The notes under the pieces were generated by a model. That model saw only the letters and a list, made by a program, of their open reading frames with translations, did no database searches and was not told the origin of the DNA. This document shows, piece after piece, positions 42,739-50,641 of a DNA stretch of 52,077 bases; the stretch's first letter is position 1, and each line of letters begins with the position of its first letter. Position numbers and translations under genes: made by a program. Origin of the DNA: an uncultured Muribaculaceae bacterium (GTDB lineage: Bacteria > Bacteroidota > Bacteroidia > Bacteroidales > Muribaculaceae); the NCBI GenBank assembly GCA_944321715.1, contig CALUMJ010000013.1:1-52077 (forward strand), in the 5' to 3' direction.

Positions 42739-44685
42739 ATGAGCTATTTAAAGTTTGATAAGAACCTGATGATTAACCTTGAGCAATCCTTGCCAAAGGA
42801 AATGCTACGCACTAATCAATCGGGGGCGTATCATTGTACGACTATCGTAGATTGCAATACGCGCAAGCAGCATGGTTTGTTGGTCATACCTATTCCCGAA
42901 ATGGACGACGACAACCACGTGCTTCTCTCATCGTTAGATGAAACCGTTATCCAGCACGGCGCGCCATTCAACCTCGGCCTTCACAAGTACAATGGTAACT
43001 GCTTCAGCCCAAACGGGCACAAGTACATTCGCGAGTTTGACTGCGAAACTGTTCCTCGCACCACTTATCGCGTGGGCGGCGTGATAATGACTAAGGAGAA
43101 AATCTTTATCTCTCACGAAAACCGCATTCTCATACGTTACACTCTTGTAGATGCGCACTCGCAGACAATATTGCAATTCCGTCCGTTCCTCGCTTTCCGC
43201 AATGCCAATGACTTGTGTGTGGAGAACGGTATGGCAAGCCGCGAGTACAAGGAGTGCATCAATGGTATATCCACCTGCATGTATCCGGGCTACCCGTCGC
43301 TGTTCATGCAGTTCAGCAAGAAACCAGAATTTGTGTTCAATCCCAACTGGTACAAGGGTATAGAGTATATCAAGGACCAGGAAAGAGGCATACCTTACCG
43401 TGAAGACCTTTATGTGCCTGGATATTTCCAATTGGAAATAAAGAAGGGCGAGAGCATAATTTTCTCGGCAGGAACATCCGAAGCCGACCCCGAAAAATTT
43501 GCCGAGTTGTACGAGGCCGAAATCAAGTCGCGTACACCGCGCACGAGCTTCTACAATTGCATGAAAAACTGCGCCAAGCAATTCTATGTGACCAATGCCA
43601 GCGGCAATTACCTGCTTGCCGGCTATCCGTGGTTCAAAATCCGCGCCCGCGACGAAATGATTGCATTGCCAGGTACCACGCTGTCGGTTCACCATCGCCC
43701 CGATTTCGAGAATATCATGGAAACTGCCATACGCGTTTATAGGCACTTCATGGCGACTGGCGAGCTCGACCGTGTGATGCAAGGTATCGACTTGCCCGAC
43801 ATACCACTGTGGCAATTGTGGGCCATCCAACAATATTACAAGGAGGTGGGTGCCGAGGAAACTATAAAACGTTATGGCGAGTTTATCAAGGAAGTCCTCG
43901 ATTTCATCATCTCTAACCGTCATCCCAACCTTGAACTGAACGATGCCGGGCTGCTCGCATCGAACGGCAAGACGAAGCCAATATCGTGGATGGACGCTTC
44001 GTATCCGGGCGGCGCACCAATCATACCTCGCACCGGGTTCTTGGTAGAATTCAATGCATTGTGGTATAACGACCTGATGTTTGCACAAGCATTGTTTGCC
44101 GACAAGGCCGAAGAGGCCGAGAACGTGAAGCGTTGGGAATCAATCACCACCCATCTCAAAGACTCGTTCATCGATACATTCCTTAATGACTACGGTTACT
44201 TGTATGATTATGTTTCGGGCTTGTTTACCGACCTCAGTGTACGCCCCAACATGATTATCGCCGCAGGCCTTGACTACTCGCCGCTCGACCGTCGTCAGCG
44301 CCGTTCGGTGCTCGACATCGTGACACGCGAATTGCTCACACCGAAGGGATTGCGCACACTCAGCCCGAAGAGCTTCGGTTACACGCCGTGCTACCTTGGC
44401 AGCCCCGAGCAACGCGAGTATGCCTATTACCAAGGTTCGGCTCGCCCGTGGCTCATGGGCTTCTATGCCGATGCCTATTCCAAAGTGTTCGGCATGAGCG
44501 GGGTGTCGTTCATCGAGCGCATGATGATAGGTTTCGAAGACGAGATGACCCAAGGCTGCATCGGTTCGCTCAGCGAGCTGTATGACGGCAATCCTCCCTT
44601 TACTGGCCGTGGCGCAGTGAGCTTCGCTGCCAACGTAGGCGGCGTGTTGCGCGTGCTGCGACAATTGAAAAACTTGAATTTATAA
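42739..44685 (+). CDS. Glycogen debranching enzyme (amylo-alpha-1,6-glucosidase family)
   Basis: About 648 residues from ATG 42739; a TTG just before it is less likely. The N-terminal GDE_N-type beta domain (LRTNQSGAYHCTTIVDCNTRKQHGLLV near 24) is followed by a six-hairpin helical catalytic domain (WFKIRARDEMIALPGT near 300, SWMDASYPGGAPIIPRTG near 416). It hydrolyses alpha-1,6 branch points of glycogen-like glucan. It is the first gene of the glycogen cluster; GT4 follows at 22 bp and GH57 73 bp after that. A TAATTTCG box near 42672-42679 (one mismatch to consensus) is the best promoter guess. Confidence 0.92.
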   Translation: MSYLKFDKNLMINLEQSLPKEMLRTNQSGAYHCTTIVDCNTRKQHGLLVIPIPEMDDDNHVLLSSLDETVIQHGAPFNLGLHKYNGNCFSPNGHKYIREFDCETVPRTTYRVGGVIMTKEKIFISHENRILIRYTLVDAHSQTILQFRPFLAFRNANDLCVENGMASREYKECINGISTCMYPGYPSLFMQFSKKPEFVFNPNWYKGIEYIKDQERGIPYREDLYVPGYFQLEIKKGESIIFSAGTSEADPEKFAELYEAEIKSRTPRTSFYNCMKNCAKQFYVTNASGNYLLAGYPWFKIRARDEMIALPGTTLSVHHRPDFENIMETAIRVYRHFMATGELDRVMQGIDLPDIPLWQLWAIQQYYKEVGAEETIKRYGEFIKEVLDFIISNRHPNLELNDAGLLASNGKTKPISWMDASYPGGAPIIPRTGFLVEFNALWYNDLMFAQALFADKAEEAENVKRWESITTHLKDSFIDTFLNDYGYLYDYVSGLFTDLSVRPNMIIAAGLDYSPLDRRQRRSVLDIVTRELLTPKGLRTLSPKSFGYTPCYLGSPEQREYAYYQGSARPWLMGFYADAYSKVFGMSGVSFIERMMIGFEDEMTQGCIGSLSELYDGNPPFTGRGAVSFAANVGGVLRVLRQLKNLNL

Positions 44686-44707
44686 CCTCGAATTACTCTT
44701 TTACGAT

Positions 44708-45973
44708 ATGAAAGCTTTAATGTTCGGCTGGGAATTTCCTCCTCACATCCTTGGGGGCTTGGGAACTGCCAGCTACGGCCTGACGAAGGGAATGTGGGAA
44801 AACGGCGACATGGACATAACGTTTGTTATCCCTAAACCTTGGGGCGATGAAGACCGAAACTTCGCACACATCCTTGGAGCTAACTCCACCCCGGTGGTGT
44901 GGAGGGATGTCAACTGGGATTATGTGAAAGACCGCATAGGCAATGTGATGGACCCGCAGACCTACTATGACTTGCGCGACCACATCTATGCCGACTTTAA
45001 CTATATGCGCACCAACGACCTCGGGTGCATCGAGTTCTCGGGACGTTATCCCGACAACTTGCTCGAAGAAATCAACAACTACTCGATTGTGGCCGGTGTG
45101 ATTGCCCGCACTGTGCCTTGCGACATCATACACTCGCACGACTGGCTCACTTACCCCGCCGGCATACATGCCAAGCAGGTGACTGGCAAGCCGCTGGTTA
45201 TACACGTCCACGCCACCGACTTCGACCGCAGCCGCGGCAATGTAAACCCGACGGTGTATGGCATCGAGCGCGACGGCATGAACAATGCCGACCACATCAT
45301 CACCGTGAGCGAGCTGACACGCCGCACGGTCATCGAGAAGTATGGCCAGGACCCGGCCAAGGTGACTACAGTGCACAATGCCGTGGAGCCGCTGAGCGAG
45401 GAAATCCGCAGCATAAAGATGCCTCGCGGCAAGGACAAGGTGATTACATTCTTGGGGCGCATAACCATGCAGAAAGGGCCTGAATACTTCGTTGAGGCCG
45501 CCTCGATGGTGTTGCATAAGACCCACAACGTGCGTTTCGTGATGGCCGGCAGCGGCGACATGATGGAAAAGATGATACGCCTCGCAGCCGACCGCGACAT
45601 CGCCGACCGTTTCCACTTTACTGGCTTCCTCAAGGGGCGGCAAGTGTATGAGATGCTTGCTGCCAGCGACGTTTATGTGATGCCGTCGGTTTCCGAGCCT
45701 TTTGGCATATCGCCGCTCGAAGCCATGCAGATGGGCGTGCCGTCAATCATCTCGAAGCAATCGGGTTGTGCCGAAATCCTCGAAAACGTCATCAAAGTCG
45801 ATTACTGGGACATTCATGCTATGGCCGATGCAATGTTTGCACTGGTCAGCTACCCTGGCATACACAACCAGTTGCGCGACAAGGGCCTTGCCGAAATCGA
45901 TACCATACAATGGAAAAAGGCGGGAGCAAAGGTCATCAATATTTACAACCAAGTTATCAATAGCCGCAAGTAA
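44708..45973 (+). CDS. GT4-type glycogen/starch synthase-like glycosyltransferase
   Basis: 421 residues, GT-B fold. The N-terminus has FGWEFPPHILGGLGTASYGLTKG near residue 6 (the KxGGL-like loop). The C-terminal half has ITFLGRITMQKGPEYFVEAA near 239 and PSVSEPFGISPLEAMQMG near 325 (E-x7-E). In Bacteroidota this gene next to a debranching enzyme and a GH57 enzyme is thought to make alpha-1,4-glucan; the nucleotide-sugar donor (UDP- or ADP-glucose) is not decided by sequence. It is cytosolic. Confidence 0.9.
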   Translation: MKALMFGWEFPPHILGGLGTASYGLTKGMWENGDMDITFVIPKPWGDEDRNFAHILGANSTPVVWRDVNWDYVKDRIGNVMDPQTYYDLRDHIYADFNYMRTNDLGCIEFSGRYPDNLLEEINNYSIVAGVIARTVPCDIIHSHDWLTYPAGIHAKQVTGKPLVIHVHATDFDRSRGNVNPTVYGIERDGMNNADHIITVSELTRRTVIEKYGQDPAKVTTVHNAVEPLSEEIRSIKMPRGKDKVITFLGRITMQKGPEYFVEAASMVLHKTHNVRFVMAGSGDMMEKMIRLAADRDIADRFHFTGFLKGRQVYEMLAASDVYVMPSVSEPFGISPLEAMQMGVPSIISKQSGCAEILENVIKVDYWDIHAMADAMFALVSYPGIHNQLRDKGLAEIDTIQWKKAGAKVINIYNQVINSRK

Positions 45974-46046
45974 AGATGCCTTGCGACGGCGATACACTTT
46001 AGATTTTATTTTACCTTAATCATAGAAATTAAAATACCCTAATATA

Positions 46047-47441
46047 ATGAAAGCAATTTGTTTCTACTTTCAGATTCATCAACCGTTCCGCCTGAAGACC
46101 TACCGTTTCTTCAACATCGGTAACGACCATTATTATTACGACGACTTTGCCAACGATGAAATCATCACGCGCATAGCCCATCGTTCATACTTGCCAGCCA
46201 ACCAGACTCTGCTCGAAATGATTAATGCTTCGAACAAGCAGTTCAAAGTGGCTTTTTCGATTAGCGGCACCGCACTTGAGCAACTTGAGCAATATGTGCC
46301 TGAATTTATCGAATCGATGAAAGAGCTTGTGGCTACCGGGTGCGTGGAATTCCTTTCCGAGACCTACGCCCACTCGCTCGCGTCGCTTAAGGAAACCGAG
46401 GAATTCATCGAGCAGGTGAAACGCCACGACGAGAAGATTTTCCAGCTCTTCGGACAGCACCCGACTGTGTTCCGCAATACCGAGCTTATTTATAGCGACG
46501 ACATCTCGGCCGTCGTTGCAAGCATGGGCTTCAAGGCTGCCATTACCGACGGAGCCAAGCACATACTCGGCTGGAAATCGCCAAACTATGTGTATAGCTC
46601 GGCTGCCGCGCCGCAATTGAAGCTGTTGCTGAAAAACTCCAAGATGAGCGACGACATTTCGTTCCGTTTCAGCAACTCGGAGTGGAGCGATTACCCACTC
46701 ACGGCCGACAAATATATCGACTGGATTGCCAACCTGCCGCAAGAAGAGCAAATCGTGAACCTGTTCATGAATTACGAAACGCTGGGCGAGTTGCAGCCGC
46801 GCGAATCGGGCATCTTTGAATTTATGAAAGCCCTGCCGCGCTTTGCCGCCGAGAAGGGCATAGAGTTCTGGACTCCGAGCGAAACTGTGGCCAAGTTGAA
46901 ATCGGTGGGCGAGTTGTCGGTTCCATACCCGATGTCGTGGGCCGATGAGGCGCGCGACACCAGCGCATGGCTTGGCAACGACTTGCAGAACGAAGCGTTC
47001 AACAAGCTGTATTCGGTGGCCGAGCGTGTGAGCCTATGTACCGACCGTCGTCTGAAGCAAGACTGGTATTACCTGCAAGCTTCCGACCATTTCTACTACA
47101 TGAGTACAAAGCACCTCAACGATGGAGCAGTACACTCGCATTACAGCCCATATGAGTCGCCGTTCCAGGCTTTCATCAATTATATGAATGTGCTTTCCGA
47201 CTTCCTTGTACGTGTCGAGGAGCAATACCCGCTCTCTATTGAGAACGAAGAGCTTAACTCGTTGCTCATCACCATACGCAACCAGTCGAAAGAAATCGAG
47301 CAGCTTAACCGTGAAATCTCGTTGCTGCGCACCAACATCATCAACAGCGACGAACCTGCCGATGCCGAAGCTAAGCCGGCAGCCAAGAAGACAACCACAC
47401 GCAAGGCTCCGGCCAAGAAGACTGCCGCTAAAAAGGAATAG
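46047..47441 (+). CDS. GH57 family glycoside hydrolase with Lys/Ala-rich tail
   Basis: 464 residues. The N-terminus AICFYFQIHQPFRLKTYRFF is the first conserved GH57 region; the HPTVFRNTELIYSD block near 143 contains the probable catalytic Glu, and LFMNYETLGELQP near 235 carries a later motif. Annotated relatives are alpha-amylases or 4-alpha-glucanotransferases. After a short coiled-coil-like stretch (LLITIRNQSKEIEQLNREIS) the chain ends in a ~25-residue Lys/Ala/Pro/Thr tail like histone H1 tails, which is odd for a glucan enzyme. Last gene of the glycogen cluster. Confidence 0.9.
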   Translation: MKAICFYFQIHQPFRLKTYRFFNIGNDHYYYDDFANDEIITRIAHRSYLPANQTLLEMINASNKQFKVAFSISGTALEQLEQYVPEFIESMKELVATGCVEFLSETYAHSLASLKETEEFIEQVKRHDEKIFQLFGQHPTVFRNTELIYSDDISAVVASMGFKAAITDGAKHILGWKSPNYVYSSAAAPQLKLLLKNSKMSDDISFRFSNSEWSDYPLTADKYIDWIANLPQEEQIVNLFMNYETLGELQPRESGIFEFMKALPRFAAEKGIEFWTPSETVAKLKSVGELSVPYPMSWADEARDTSAWLGNDLQNEAFNKLYSVAERVSLCTDRRLKQDWYYLQASDHFYYMSTKHLNDGAVHSHYSPYESPFQAFINYMNVLSDFLVRVEEQYPLSIENEELNSLLITIRNQSKEIEQLNREISLLRTNIINSDEPADAEAKPAAKKTTTRKAPAKKTAAKKE

Positions 47442-47459
47442 TCGATATCAATGTTATAG

Positions 47460-47500
47460 ATGAAAAAAAGAGGGTGTTAACGCATCCTCTTTTTTTTCAT
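47460..47500. terminator. Bidirectional terminator between GH57 and AraC genes
   Basis: ATGAAAAAAAGAGGGTG and CATCCTCTTTTTTTTCAT pair around a short loop, with A- and T-runs on both sides. The genes are convergent. Confidence 0.8.
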
Positions 47501-47524
47501 GTCTATGCTTTTGTGGCGTGGCGA

Positions 47525-48436
47525 CTATGTGTCGAGTTTTTCTTGTTGGCGAAATTCATTTGGAGTGCAACCGACACGCCGCTTGAACAAGCGGCACAAG
47601 TGTTGCGGATATTGAAACCCGAGTGAATAGGCTATTGTGCTCACGGTGTCGGTTGTGCCCAGTATGCGTTCCTTGGCGACATCAATTATTTTATCTTGGA
47701 TGCTTTCTTGTGCTGTTTTCCCTGTTTCTTTTTTAAACAAGTCGCCGAAATAATTGGGCGATAGGCACAGTTTGTCGGCAAAGTAGCGTACTGTCGGCAA
47801 CCCGATGCTTTCGGCCAGCCCGTTGGCAAAATAGTCATCAAGCATTTTCTCGAATCGGGCCAGTACATCGCTGCATTCGTGGCTGCGTGTGGCAAATTGC
47901 CGTTCGTAAAATCGCATGCAATAGCCGAGTACCAGCTCGATGTATGTCACGATTAACGACCTGCTGTGCTTGTCAACGGCGTGTTGTAGTTCGCGGCTTA
48001 TGATTGACAGGCAGTCGAGGATTGTGCGACGTTCATCTTCCGAAACGTGCAGGGCTTCGTTGATTTCATACGAGAAGAATGTGTAGTGGTTGATGTTTCT
48101 GCCAAGTTGTGTGCCTCGTATCAAGTCGGGATGGAATAGTATGCCGTAGGCATTGGTTTGTGTGCGTCCGACAGTATTAACCGTTTCGGCCGATTGCCCG
48201 GGAGCAAAGCACACTATTGTTCCTTCCTGGAAGTCGTATGGCCGCCGGCCATAACGTATGTCGCAGCTTTTTTCGAGCTTCAGGAAAATGGCATATAATC
48301 CATAGTGAAGCCGTATGGTGTTTACGCTGCGGGTAGCTTCGTTGAGGTTTGCTACTGTCACCAATGGGTGCAGCGTGTCGAGCCCGTATAACTTGTTGTA
48401 CTTGTCAATGCTATCAAGTTCCAATATTTTGTCCAT
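47525..48436 (-). CDS. AraC family transcriptional regulator (second)
   Basis: 303 residues with a full N-terminal domain (LDSIDKYNKLYGLDTLHPLV near residue 7, typical of Bacteroidota AraC proteins) and a C-terminal DNA-binding domain (LCLSPNYFGDLFKKETGKTA near 225; STIAYSLGFQYPQHLCRLFKRRVG near 265). The ATG overlaps, head to head, the remaining 5' end of the hydrolase pseudogene, so no ordinary intergenic promoter region is left. Either the promoter lies inside the hydrolase remnant or the gene is poorly expressed. Confidence 0.9.
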   Translation of the reverse strand: MDKILELDSIDKYNKLYGLDTLHPLVTVANLNEATRSVNTIRLHYGLYAIFLKLEKSCDIRYGRRPYDFQEGTIVCFAPGQSAETVNTVGRTQTNAYGILFHPDLIRGTQLGRNINHYTFFSYEINEALHVSEDERRTILDCLSIISRELQHAVDKHSRSLIVTYIELVLGYCMRFYERQFATRSHECSDVLARFEKMLDDYFANGLAESIGLPTVRYFADKLCLSPNYFGDLFKKETGKTAQESIQDKIIDVAKERILGTTDTVSTIAYSLGFQYPQHLCRLFKRRVGCTPNEFRQQEKLDT

Positions 48437-49314
48437 GACACTGTCGCTTGCTGCCGACTTGTATGTCCCCCAAGGGTGCTAGCCGAAAGTTGCCGGCCAT
48501 CGCTGTGAGCGGCCCGTTCGGGGCTGTCAAGGAACAGTCGTCGGGGCTGTATGCGCAGACGCTTGCCGAGCGTGGCTTCATTACCATAGCTTTCGACCCA
48601 TCGTTCACTGGCGAAAGTGGCGGACTGCCTCGTAATGTGGCTTCGCCCGACATCAACACCGAGGACTTTTGTGCGGCAGTCGATTACTTGTCCACGCGTA
48701 ACGATGTTGACCCTGGGCGCATCGGGATATTGGGCATTTGCGGTTTCGGCGGGTTTGCAATCAATGCGGCGGCTATCGACACGCGCATCAAGGCTACCGT
48801 GGCTTCGACGATGTATGACATCAGCCGATGCTCGGCCAACGGCTACTTCGATGCCAGCGACAATGCTGCTGCCCGTGACGCGATGCGCCGCAGCCTGAAT
48901 GCCCAGCGCACCGAAGACTATCGTAACGGTACCTATCGCCGCACGGTGATGAATCCCGAGCCTGCCGACGATGCGCCGCAATTCATGAAAGACTATTATG
49001 ACTATTACAAGACTCGGCGCGGCTATCATCCTCGTTCGGTCAACTCGGGGCAGGGGTGGAACATGACATCGGCGTTGTCGTTTATCAACATGCCTATCCT
49101 TGCTTACAGCAGCGAAATAGGCAGTGCCGTGCTTGTCGTGCATGGCGAAAATGCTCATTCGCGCTATTTCGGCGAGGATGCGTTCAAGAAGTTGAAAGGC
49201 GATAACAAGGAATTGCTTATTGTGCCCGGTGCAAACCATACCGACCTATATGACAACCTCGACAAAATCCCGTTCGACAAAATCGAAGAATTTTATAATG
49301 AATATTTGAAATGA
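48434..49314 (+). pseudogene. 5'-truncated, frameshifted alpha/beta hydrolase (paralogue of the 13370-14446 gene)
   Basis: From 48448 the frame gives 288 residues, colinear with the intact hydrolase (GPFGAVKEQ, FDPSFTGESGG, ILGICGFGG, PGANHTDLYD). The intact gene's first ~80 residues are missing. Just upstream, in a second frame starting at the ATG 48434, MTLSLAADLYVP matches residues ITLAADLYMP of the paralogue. The frames join correctly if the CCCCC run at 48472-48476 had four C. So it lacks its 5' third and has a one-base insertion. Translation from ATG 48448 could still give a shortened protein with the active-site residues, so it may not be fully dead. Confidence 0.75.
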
Positions 49315-49802
49315 TAAGATTGAAACTGTTTTTTATCGCGTTTCTTGCCGTTGCGGCTACATGCGCAATCTCGTGTACCAAAGATGACGCGCCGGCCATA
49401 ATCGACGAGCCGAGCAGTGGAGGAAACAACGATAATGACACGATAAGCATTATGGACCACCTCTCAATCACAGTGAATGGCATGGAGTTTACAGCCACGC
49501 TTGTCGATAACGAGTCGGCACGGGCATTTGCCGCAATGCTGCCTATGACAATTGACATGAGCGAACTTAACGGCAACGAGAAATACTACTACTTGGACAG
49601 CGACTTGCCCACCAATAGTGTGCGGCCTGGTACGATTCATGCTGGCGACCTGATGCTTTATGGCTCGTCGTGCGTGGTGCTGTTTTACGATACATTCCAG
49701 TCGGGCTATAGCTATACACGGCTCGGTAGCATCGACAATCCTGCTGGTTTGGCAGCGGCATTGGGGCATGGAAATGCTACTGTAACTTTTGCCTTTCAAT
49801 AG
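49311..49802 (+). CDS. Cyclophilin-like fold lipoprotein
   Basis: 163 residues. The lipoprotein signal MIRLKLFFIAFLAVAATCAISC is followed by an acidic linker (KDDAPAIIDEPSSGGNNDND). The cyclophilin-like fold has ITVNGMEFTATLVDNESARAFAAMLP near residue 52, DLPTNSVRPGTIHAGDLMLYGS near 98 and YTRLGSIDNPAGLAAALG near 135. The function is unknown; such proteins lie beside flavodoxin, reductase and hydrolase genes in other Bacteroidota. The ATG overlaps the hydrolase stop (ATGA), which shows the two were coupled in an operon. Confidence 0.82.
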   Translation: MIRLKLFFIAFLAVAATCAISCTKDDAPAIIDEPSSGGNNDNDTISIMDHLSITVNGMEFTATLVDNESARAFAAMLPMTIDMSELNGNEKYYYLDSDLPTNSVRPGTIHAGDLMLYGSSCVVLFYDTFQSGYSYTRLGSIDNPAGLAAALGHGNATVTFAFQ

Positions 49803-49896
49803 ACGGGATATGACAATTTAGCGAAAACCGCGCCCGATTAGGTGAGGTTTTGGCATCTTTTCGGACAATTTTGCCAGTTGTGTGTCGATGGTGGCA

Positions 49897-49913
49897 TTGG
49901 CACTCGATTTGCT
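49897..49913 (+). promoter_or_regulatory. Sigma-54 (RpoN) -24/-12 promoter motif upstream of hsp20
   Basis: TTGGCACTCGATTTGCT fits the YTGGCAC-N5-TTGCW consensus, with GG (49899-49900) and GC (49911-49912) at the required spacing. It lies 80 bp before the hsp20 ATG, giving a leader of roughly 70 nt. No standard TAnnTTTG box was noticed in the rest of the gap. Confidence 0.65.
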
Positions 49914-49992
49914 TTTTACAGGGTGAGCGCGGTTGACAAGCCAAGCTCCCCGAAAATGATTATAAATAAATAAAAAATAGGAGATTACAACT

Positions 49993-50427
49993 ATGGCACT
50001 TATTAGAAGAAATCAAAATTGGTTACCGAGCGTTTTCAATGACTTATTCGACAACAACGACTGGATTGAGCGCACACACGCCATCACTTCTCCGGCCATC
50101 AATGTGATTGAACGCGAAAACGAATACAGTGTTGAAATAGCCGCCCCGGGCATGACAAAGGACGATTTTAATGTTCATCTCGACGAGGAGGGTAACCTTG
50201 TGGTATCGCTCGAAAAGAAAGAGGAACACAAGGACGAGAACAAGAAAAACGGTCACTTCTTGCGTCGCGAGTTCTCTTACTCGCAGTTCCGCCAAGTGAT
50301 GATATTGCCTGACGATGTTGACCGTGACAAAATCTCGGCACACGTCGAAAACGGTGTCCTCACCATCGACTTGCTCAAGAAGTCGCAAGAACCTGCCAAG
50401 GAAGCCAAGAAAATCGAAATCAAGTAA
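49993..50427 (+). CDS. Small heat-shock protein (Hsp20/alpha-crystallin family)
   Basis: 144 residues, of the usual size. The alpha-crystallin domain starts at PAINVIERENEYSVEIAAPGM near residue 35 and ends with the HVENGVLTIDLLKK (A-x-x-x-n-GVL) motif near 118; the short tail ends in KKIEIK, close to the IxI pattern used for oligomer assembly. It is an ATP-independent cytosolic holdase. It is preceded by a sigma-54-type promoter motif and followed by an intrinsic terminator, so it is a single-gene unit. Confidence 0.94.
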   Translation: MALIRRNQNWLPSVFNDLFDNNDWIERTHAITSPAINVIERENEYSVEIAAPGMTKDDFNVHLDEEGNLVVSLEKKEEHKDENKKNGHFLRREFSYSQFRQVMILPDDVDRDKISAHVENGVLTIDLLKKSQEPAKEAKKIEIK

Positions 50428-50460
50428 CATTGATGTTTTGACACATAGTAATTCCGTCAC

Positions 50461-50500
50461 AACAGTGGCAGCTGCACGTGCAGTTGCCGCTGTTTTTTTG
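50461..50500 (+). terminator. Intrinsic terminator of hsp20
   Basis: AACAGTGGCAGCTGCA and TGCAGTTGCCGCTGTT form a long stem with two wobble pairs, followed by a run of T. Confidence 0.8.
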
Positions 50501-50512
50501 TGCTTTAAGATT

Positions 50513-50590
50513 ATTTTGATACACCTTCTACAAAATATTTAACAGGCCTGACGTGTGGGCAATAAAAAAGGACGCACGGGGCGTGCGTCC
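50513..50590 (-). repeat. Relic of the MITE-like family (copy 4), used as a terminator
   Basis: The right-end terminus ATTTTGATACACC (50513-50525) is present, followed by unrelated sequence. A single ggacgcacg/cgtgcgtcc hairpin (50570-50590) is flanked on the left by AAAAAA, i.e. a T-run after the stem on the minus strand. It lies just after the tlpA-like gene stop, so the hairpin has the position and form of an intrinsic terminator for that gene. Confidence 0.65.
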
Positions 50591-50641
50591 TACGTTTCAA
50601 ATAGCCACTTTTGAAGCGGCCATTTGTTTTGTGGTGTGGGG

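Noticed and set aside
42934-44088. 384-codon minus-strand open frame
   Set aside because: It is a shadow of the glycogen debranching enzyme gene, without motifs or promoter; codon bias leaves antisense frames open here.
44717-45643. 308-codon minus-strand open frame
   Set aside because: It is antisense to the GT4 gene; same reason as above.
48358-49239. 293-codon minus-strand open frame over the hydrolase pseudogene
   Set aside because: The plus strand is clearly homologous to the intact hydrolase, so this is antisense noise.
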